Shown here piece by piece: positions 58,905 to 64,000 of a stretch of DNA of 64,000 nt (position 1 is the first letter of the stretch; every line of letters starts with the position of its first letter). Source of the stretch: an uncultured Lachnospiraceae bacterium (lineage in GTDB: Bacteria > Bacillota > Clostridia > Lachnospirales > Lachnospiraceae). The stretch covers positions 52,012-116,011 of the forward strand of contig CAJTMB010000007.1 in the NCBI GenBank assembly GCA_910577105.1. The letters run 5' to 3'. Both the position numbers and the translations under genes were made by a program. The notes beneath the pieces were generated by a model that worked only from the letters and a program-made list of their open reading frames with translations, searched no databases and was not told the DNA's origin.

Positions 58905-59588
58905 TTACCTTGTCGGCATCCTAAAGTCCACAAGCGCCTTATTCAGATAGTCGTTAAATGGTTTCATGACTTGGAAAAGTCCTTCTGCCTTTTCAAGAAA
59001 AGATTTTGCATCATTCCATTCATCATCCTTTATCGGATATTCCAGATACCAGCTCTTAAATTTAAGATATTCCGCTTGCGGGTGCTCTTTCTCATATCCG
59101 GCAGGAACATTTTTCAATGCCGTTCCTTGCACGGAAAAATATTTTTTAAACTCCGGCTCATTGATAATTCCCTCCCATTCATTCCCATTTTGGGCGATAT
59201 AATCCCGTATCATCGTCGTTGCATCCTTAAACATATCCGCAAACAGGCCGCCGCCTAAAAAAGACTGATTACCGGGTTTTATCATAAGATAATATCCGAC
59301 AGGGACAGGCAGTTTACCCTTCGAGGAAATATGGGCACGGAATGCAGGATTATAAGGCGATTTATCATGGCTGAATCTGGTGTCCCTTACCATCTTAAAC
59401 GTAAGGTCTTTCGGACTATTCTGTAAAACACTGCTGTCAAACTTACCGATTTCAAACATCAAAGCCTGTAATAACCCTTCAAACTCACAATTTGCTTTTT
59501 TATAATCTTCCTTATTCGCATGATACCATTCACGGTTATTATTCATGCTCAATGCCGATAAGTAGTCTAAAATAATCTTTGTATTCAT
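58905..59588 (-). CDS. DUF2461 domain protein
   Basis: 227 residues matching the DUF2461 family over the whole length: LSALSMNNNREWYHANKEDY at the start, then FKMVRDTRFSHDKSPYNPAF, LGGGLFADMFKDA and a YLKFKSWYLEYP block near the end. The family is widespread and has no settled function. It follows the ECF sigma factor gene by 15 bp and is probably cotranscribed. Confidence 0.88.
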   Translation of the reverse strand: MNTKIILDYLSALSMNNNREWYHANKEDYKKANCEFEGLLQALMFEIGKFDSSVLQNSPKDLTFKMVRDTRFSHDKSPYNPAFRAHISSKGKLPVPVGYYLMIKPGNQSFLGGGLFADMFKDATTMIRDYIAQNGNEWEGIINEPEFKKYFSVQGTALKNVPAGYEKEHPQAEYLKFKSWYLEYPIKDDEWNDAKSFLEKAEGLFQVMKPFNDYLNKALVDFRMPTR

Positions 59589-59603
59589 AATCTGTCATCT
59601 CCT

Positions 59604-60455
59604 TTACGATTTCTGAATAATGGAAAACTGCGTGGATTCTAACAGCTCCCGTATCAGATGTTTCATGTTTTCGGGTGATTGGTAGGACTTGCAAAATGAG
59701 AAATCCTGCGATAATTCATCAATATCTTCCATGGCATTTTTAACATCAATCATGGTCTTAAGAGGAATTTCCGCAGCTGCCATATAATCCAGTTGCAGCG
59801 GGTTTATCCTGTGATTTTGTATTGCATAATTGACCCTGTTTTTACATTTACACCTGCCGTTGCCATATTCCCCGCAATACTGTCCCAGAAAATCCGCCAT
59901 TTTTTTTCGTATGCGGGAAAGCCGCTGCCGGTATGCTTCCGGGGTCATCTCCAGAATATCCCCTGCAATACGGCTGTCTACCTTAAACATTGTTCCCAAA
60001 ATGAAAATACACCTGCTTTCCGTATCCAGGCACTGCAACATCACATTGGTACAGGACATTTTGAGTTCCTCCGCCAGAATATCTTTTTCTACATTCTGCG
60101 TTAAATCAGGCACATCCTGTATTTTTCCATTTTCGATGTCATCCCCATAATACTCAAAGCTTAACGGAAAGTGTGCGAACATATGCTTTTTGTAGTTTTT
60201 CAGGTGATTGACAGCAATGCTGAATACCCATGTAGTGAATGAACTGTCACCCCGGAAAGATGATAGATGCGTAATCATTTTCAGCAGAATATCTTGTGTG
60301 GCATCCTCAGCATCAGCAAATGTACCGAGCATCCGCAGGGATAAATTAAATACAATATCCTGCACACTTGTGATGAGAGTCTCAAGTGCTTTTTTATCCC
60401 CTGCTGTGGCTTTATTGACCAAAGCCTGTAATTCTTCATTCGTCCTTTTATTCAT
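59604..60455 (-). CDS. ECF-type RNA polymerase sigma factor with Cys-rich tail
   Basis: 283 residues. Region 2 (IVFNLSLRMLGTFADAEDAT then QDILLKMITHLSSFRGDSSF, TTWVFSIAVNHLKNYKK) and region 4 (SRIAGDILEMTPEAYRQRLS, RIRKKMADF) are clear. About 100 residues follow region 4, with GRCKCKNRVNYA; such tails occur in some ECF groups and can sense or restrain the factor. No anti-sigma gene is adjacent. A palindrome CTTGTC-ACACA-GACAAG lies about 40 bases before the start. Confidence 0.88.
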   Translation of the reverse strand: MNKRTNEELQALVNKATAGDKKALETLITSVQDIVFNLSLRMLGTFADAEDATQDILLKMITHLSSFRGDSSFTTWVFSIAVNHLKNYKKHMFAHFPLSFEYYGDDIENGKIQDVPDLTQNVEKDILAEELKMSCTNVMLQCLDTESRCIFILGTMFKVDSRIAGDILEMTPEAYRQRLSRIRKKMADFLGQYCGEYGNGRCKCKNRVNYAIQNHRINPLQLDYMAAAEIPLKTMIDVKNAMEDIDELSQDFSFCKSYQSPENMKHLIRELLESTQFSIIQKS

Positions 60456-60489
60456 TCATTTTACCTCCTACTTAATTAGACAACGCTCT

Positions 60490-60506
60490 CTTGTCTGTGT
60501 GACAAG
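60490..60506. promoter_or_regulatory. Dyad before the sigma factor gene
   Basis: CTTGTC-TGTGT-GACAAG, a perfect 6-bp inverted repeat with a 5-base centre, 35 bases before the start at 60455. It may be an operator. Confidence 0.35.
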
Positions 60507-60656
60507 ATTATCATTGAAAATTAAGTGTTCCCATTGTATAAAATTTGAAATACAATGCATATCTGCAAAATACAACTTGATTATAAAGTATTTGTCTGCC
60601 ACTTTCAAAGCATATTTATATACTTTTTCTATGGGTACACAAGAAAAAAAGACATC

Positions 60657-60692
60657 AAAAGAGCCGGAAAACCTACATTTCCGGCTCTTTTA
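60657..60692. terminator. Bidirectional terminator
   Basis: AAAAGAGCCGGAAA / TTTCCGGCTCTTTT, a perfect 14-bp stem with a 7-base loop and A/T runs on both sides. It separates the sigma factor from the block and operon to its right. Confidence 0.85.
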
Positions 60693-60841
60693 ATACTTAT
60701 AATAATGATTTATGGAATTAGCATCCCATCTGCTTTGCGAACTTTCCCTTTTTTGTGTCCTGGCTGCATATCCTCGGAACTATGTATTTTACTGGCTTTG
60801 CAGTGATTTTTGATTGTTCTATGCCAGCGGCTTTTAACTGT

Positions 60842-60971
60842 ATCCCCCAAATTTTATTTTGGGGGAAAATTTATTTTGCTTTATAAAAATTCCGATTTCT
60901 GATTTTTTAAATTTGGGGGATAGCCATTTTCCATTTGGGGGAATTTGGGGGATAAGATTCTTCCCCCAAAT
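60842..60971. repeat. Cluster of TCCCCCAAAT / ATTTGGGGGA repeats
   Basis: Within 130 bp the 10-mer TCCCCCAAAT or its complement occurs about six times. TATCCCCCAAATTT at the left is mirrored by AAATTTGGGGGATA 53 bases later, and ATTTGGGGG is mirrored by CCCCCAAAT across 11 bases near the right edge. Several alternative hairpins are possible. It lies 35 bp after the AbiH stop, in an otherwise gene-free stretch (60456-61005). Confidence 0.7.
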
Positions 60972-61005
60972 TTACATGACTACAATAAAAAATACAACAT
61001 CATTT

Positions 61006-61980
61006 TTAATCCCAAAATTCTTTTACATCTCTCATATAAATTTCTTCTTTCATTACGCCAATTGATAGCAACCGCTCTTTCATACTATCTTGTTCATCTT
61101 TATCATAATAGTATGTATTCCATATTGTTTTTTCTGGGCTATATAACTGTACTGTTTGGAAATATGGTAAATCAACCTCTGACATAGAATGTCCAATTAT
61201 ATTTACAGATGTTATATCTACCAAATTCTGAAAAAAATCTCTATGAACATTTATTTGTTGATTTGTATCTTTAAAAATCCGTTCATAAAACTTTGCAATT
61301 GCGTGATATATACTTTTGGGACCTTCATCAAACTCATCATCTGCTCTTTTTGCCTTTTCTCGATATATATCAATTATATCCACATTTCCATGTCCAAGAA
61401 CGGGTCTTTCTTTACAATATGGTGTCAATCCCCCATGTATATGGCAAATCCTGTCACTCGAAATTTGATACACTCTTTCTAAAACACTGGTATAATTGAA
61501 TGTTAAAAAATAGTCCTCTGTATTTCGTATAAAACATGTCTTTCGCGGATATGCCTTATTTAAACGGATTTGTTTTGCCCATTTCCATACATAATGATTC
61601 AGTTTTTTAATAAAATGATATTCTTCTTCCCAATAGTCATCCATTGTGTCTTCAATCCCGATTAATCCTCCGTCTAATTCCATTACTTCTAATACAGACT
61701 GTGATCTCTCCTCCATTTCAACTTCATTCGCATGTGATAATTCAAACTCAAATGACTGCCATAAATACTGATATAATGCATCATCTCTCCATTTTTGCCA
61801 CTGCTTATTTTTTCGGTTTCTATTATCTTTTCTTTCAAAAGGAGCAAAATCATACATCCTTTCCATTTGAACTAAAAAATCTTCCTCATACTTTTCAAGG
61901 TATTCTCTAAAATTCCAATAAGAAGTTTTTAACCCATGCCCTTTATCAAACCCATTCCCAATAATATATAATTCTGGCAT
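61006..61980 (-). CDS. AbiH family abortive-infection protein
   Basis: 324 residues. The N-terminal motif LYIIGNGFDKGHGLKTSYWN is diagnostic of AbiH; FLTFNYTSVLERVY and CHIHGG in the middle and NIIGHSMSEVDLPYF near the end follow the family pattern, which resembles a SIR2-like nucleotide-binding fold. AbiH proteins give phage resistance in lactococci by an unclear mechanism. The start at 61980 (AAGGG ahead) is preferred to a TTG at 62004. Last gene of the four-gene operon. Confidence 0.9.
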   Translation of the reverse strand: MPELYIIGNGFDKGHGLKTSYWNFREYLEKYEEDFLVQMERMYDFAPFERKDNRNRKNKQWQKWRDDALYQYLWQSFEFELSHANEVEMEERSQSVLEVMELDGGLIGIEDTMDDYWEEEYHFIKKLNHYVWKWAKQIRLNKAYPRKTCFIRNTEDYFLTFNYTSVLERVYQISSDRICHIHGGLTPYCKERPVLGHGNVDIIDIYREKAKRADDEFDEGPKSIYHAIAKFYERIFKDTNQQINVHRDFFQNLVDITSVNIIGHSMSEVDLPYFQTVQLYSPEKTIWNTYYYDKDEQDSMKERLLSIGVMKEEIYMRDVKEFWD

Positions 61981-62000
61981 TTTAAATTTCCCTTCCAAAA

Positions 62001-62909
62001 TCAAATATCTATATAATATTGTCGATATACGTTACATCCTTTTTCTATTCCATATTGTCCTTCTATTTCATATTCCTCTGCCTCATCATGGTAGGTCAAT
62101 ATTTTATACCCAAGCATCGTTTCAATATAAATCCATAAATCTTCAAACCTATTACCCTGATACTCATTAAGAACACAGGCAATGCTATCGGCAATATTAA
62201 ATGCTGAACCTCCTATACTCGCAGGAAAAATTTCTCTTTCTAATTGTTCTTTGAGATTCCTAACAAATTTTGTATTTCTCACAGCGTTCTTATATGTAAA
62301 ATCACTCAGCGTCTTTCTATCAAATTGCAGTTTTGTATACTCCCATCTCGCAAATCTTCCCCAAAAGGGTAATAGTGAATAAAAATGAAGAATATCATAA
62401 AATCCTATCATAAAATTATGAAGCTGTTGAAATTCCTTTTCTAAAAGGAATGTGTCCTTATCAATAAAAAAATGCATTTCACTATTTCTCAACTTATTCA
62501 GTAATGATAAAGCACCTTTTACAGATGTTCCGCTATTTTGGGCATAATATTCCGAAAATAAATCATTTGTGATATCAATTATCTTATTAAATTCTATCGA
62601 AAAGAATTTCTTCATAGTCTGTTCATCTAAAGCACTAAAATAATCATTTAAATCTTTGGAATTATAGAAATCTCTTGCTGGCTGTCCATCTGAATTGCAT
62701 CCATTTTTGAATTGTATTACACGATAATCCGTATTATTTAACATTAGCTGTTTAACAAATAATTCTACAGCATTATGAAGTGCAGATACAAAGTGCTTAC
62801 GATATTCCAGAGTGGCCTTTCCCTCTAAAATACAGTCACAATATCTAATTGACATTGCCCATGCCTCAAGCGCATTATTCTGTAATATCTGATTTTTTAT
62901 ATAAGTCAT
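62001..62909 (-). CDS. HEPN-like protein of unknown function in defence operon
   Basis: 302 residues, no named family recognised. Almost fully helical. Around residue 140 it reads LLNKLRNSEMHFFID, where R-N-S-E-M-H fits the Rx4-6H motif of HEPN ribonucleases, preceded by a long helical pair (FVSALHNAVELFVKQLMLNN). This points to a HEPN domain, often an RNA-cutting effector in defence and toxin systems. It begins directly at the fic stop and ends 20 bases before abiH. The C-terminal third (SIACVLNEYQGNRFEDLW) is unassigned. Confidence 0.6.
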   Translation of the reverse strand: MTYIKNQILQNNALEAWAMSIRYCDCILEGKATLEYRKHFVSALHNAVELFVKQLMLNNTDYRVIQFKNGCNSDGQPARDFYNSKDLNDYFSALDEQTMKKFFSIEFNKIIDITNDLFSEYYAQNSGTSVKGALSLLNKLRNSEMHFFIDKDTFLLEKEFQQLHNFMIGFYDILHFYSLLPFWGRFARWEYTKLQFDRKTLSDFTYKNAVRNTKFVRNLKEQLEREIFPASIGGSAFNIADSIACVLNEYQGNRFEDLWIYIETMLGYKILTYHDEAEEYEIEGQYGIEKGCNVYRQYYIDI

Positions 62910-63692
62910 TTATTCGCTTTCCTCATTTTGTAATAAATATAATCTAACATCCCTCTCTCCATGCTCATACCGCTCTAAACGATTCCAATATACAATCTTA
63001 CGAATTCTTCTTTCTGTCACTCTAAATCCTGCTTTTTTTATAATATCTGAAACCCTTTGTTTCATTTCCTGACCTCTTTCCAAAGCATCCAAAACTATCT
63101 TCTCTAAATACTCCTGTTTTCGTTTATCTCCTAAATCTGTAAACAATGCACTTGCCGCAACCAAAGCAGTCCTCATATATTGTGCATGATCTTTGAATAA
63201 ATCACTATCTATATAAAATCCTTTGCTCTCTATAAATTGGCTACAAAATGTAATTACCGTGCGCGTGTTGCCCTCCCGATATGGATGTACTTTCCAAAGC
63301 TCAGCTAAATATTTTGAAAATATTTCTGCCACTTCATCAAGAGATGCCTTTTCCCAATTGTAGTGGTTCATTTTATCTAAGACATATGTGGCATCCTTTA
63401 TTATGTCAAAGCAATCAGAATACTCGATTGAAATACCTCCTAAGGCTGGCTCTGATTTTTCAATATTTATAATTCTGATTTTTCCTGCCCATTCATAAAT
63501 ATCCTGAAAAATATAATGATGCATATCACAAAGCGTTGCAAAATCAAAACGGCTGACGGATACTCCTGTCACAAGTTCCGCAAGCCGTATACTCGTATAT
63601 TCTGCTTCCATGCACGATAACATTTCCCTGTCCCGTATATCAGCAAGATTCTTCAGAATATCTGTATGTGGATATAAATATGGATCTTTCAT
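62910..63692 (-). CDS. Fic family AMPylator-like toxin
   Basis: 260 residues. The Fic core motif reads HPYREGNTRT near residue 136 (HxFx[D/E]GNxR, with Tyr for Phe), so catalytic His and both Arg are intact. The flap EPALGGIS is present upstream, and no inhibitory helix is seen within the protein, consistent with a class I Fic whose inhibitor is a separate antitoxin, here the next gene upstream. C-terminal winged-helix-like tail (RVTERRIRKIVYWNRLE). Targets are unknown; Fic toxins of this type often AMPylate gyrase or topoisomerase IV. Confidence 0.88.
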   Translation of the reverse strand: MKDPYLYPHTDILKNLADIRDREMLSCMEAEYTSIRLAELVTGVSVSRFDFATLCDMHHYIFQDIYEWAGKIRIINIEKSEPALGGISIEYSDCFDIIKDATYVLDKMNHYNWEKASLDEVAEIFSKYLAELWKVHPYREGNTRTVITFCSQFIESKGFYIDSDLFKDHAQYMRTALVAASALFTDLGDKRKQEYLEKIVLDALERGQEMKQRVSDIIKKAGFRVTERRIRKIVYWNRLERYEHGERDVRLYLLQNEESE

Positions 63693-63702
63693 AATATTGT
63701 CC

Positions 63703-63873
63703 TTATTCTTTCATCTTATATTTTTTGTCTAAAACTTTACGCATATCCTCGGTGGTCATTTCTCCACGACTTTCTTTTTCAATTAATTTTTTAAATTCTG
63801 GGGATGGCTCTAATCCGTCTACTTTAATCATACCTAATGCATAATCCCATTTTTTATCTGTACTGACTAGCAT
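63703..63873 (-). CDS. VbhA-like antitoxin
   Basis: 56 residues, start ATG 63873 with GGGAG ahead (an upstream ATG at 63888 has no site). The sequence KKWDYALGMIKVDGLEPS then PEFKKLIEKESRGEMTTEDM fits the VbhA antitoxin family that blocks class I Fic enzymes. The usual inhibitory [S/T]xxxE[G/N] appears as MIKVDG, so the Glu is Asp and the Ser is lost. It precedes fic by 10 bp in the usual order. First gene of the operon; the sequence right of it to the window edge shows nothing further. Confidence 0.8.
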   Translation of the reverse strand: MLVSTDKKWDYALGMIKVDGLEPSPEFKKLIEKESRGEMTTEDMRKVLDKKYKMKE

Positions 63874-64000
63874 AAAATCAACTCCCATATTCTTTTTTAT
63901 TTATTTTATCATGTTTTACGAACAATATCCATCACAACTTTTTACAGATAGGGTAAACTTATTGTCGGAAAGTAATAGGCAGACTGCACCTGTGACCTGT

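Noticed and set aside
60842..60971. G-quadruplex from the GGGGG tracts
   Set aside because: The tracts are separated by uneven loops of 5 to about 50 bases and come with matching C-tracts, so hairpins are the better reading.

Overview
The window looks like chromosomal DNA of an anaerobic, spore-forming, low-to-mid-GC Firmicute, most likely a Lachnospiraceae (Clostridium cluster XIVa) relative. Supporting signs are a PolC-type polymerase, a sigK without pro-sequence, hemZ, a MEP isoprenoid pathway, a minimal SufC/SufB pair, SipW-type signal peptidases and many orphan solute-binding lipoproteins. Nearly every gene is on the minus strand, so operons read from right to left. Names rest on motifs and family knowledge read by eye; no database search was run.

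Housekeeping part (about 1-42 kb, right to left within each operon): hemZ-hisS (hisS cut by the left edge); padR plus an HAAS-domain membrane protein; a broken NUDIX gene; apt-relA-metallo-hydrolase; a small Ser/Thr kinase followed by two zinc-ribbon membrane proteins and a third membrane protein; deacetylase, bactofilin, pyrH-frr-uppS-cdsA-dxr-rseP; a SufC/SufB pair diverging from a DtxR-type regulator; tRNA-Glu; a C39-like secreted protein with two duplicated lipoproteins; polC; ispG; a GNAT enzyme; comM-dprA; pilT; sigK; lepA-hemW; an EAL-HDOD protein. Five copies of a 170-207 bp palindromic repeat sit in intergenic gaps of this part.

Surface-fibre locus (42.0-55.0 kb): three operons encode SipW-dependent TasA/camelysin-like proteins, a 1180-residue fibro-slime/Cna-B adhesin, a stand-alone SipW peptidase, a SipW peptidase fused to a class B sortase, and two membrane-anchored surface proteins. 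In their midst lies a BTAD (SARP-like) regulator ending in a degenerate GGDEF domain, cotranscribed with a small protein of an unnamed WQG family. The three structural operons share one promoter architecture: TGTGAC-like hexamers repeated at 11 bp, then exactly 10 bp, then the -10 box. This fits direct activation by the BTAD regulator. I consider this locus the most likely undescribed system in the window.

Right end (55-64 kb): a solute-binding lipoprotein whose signal peptide is out of frame at an A7 tract, a remnant of a second copy, a protein I do not recognise, a DUF2461 protein, an ECF sigma factor, an odd block of CCCCCAAAT repeats, and an AT-rich four-gene operon: VbhA-like antitoxin, Fic enzyme, HEPN-like protein and AbiH. 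That operon has the look of a composite anti-phage module.
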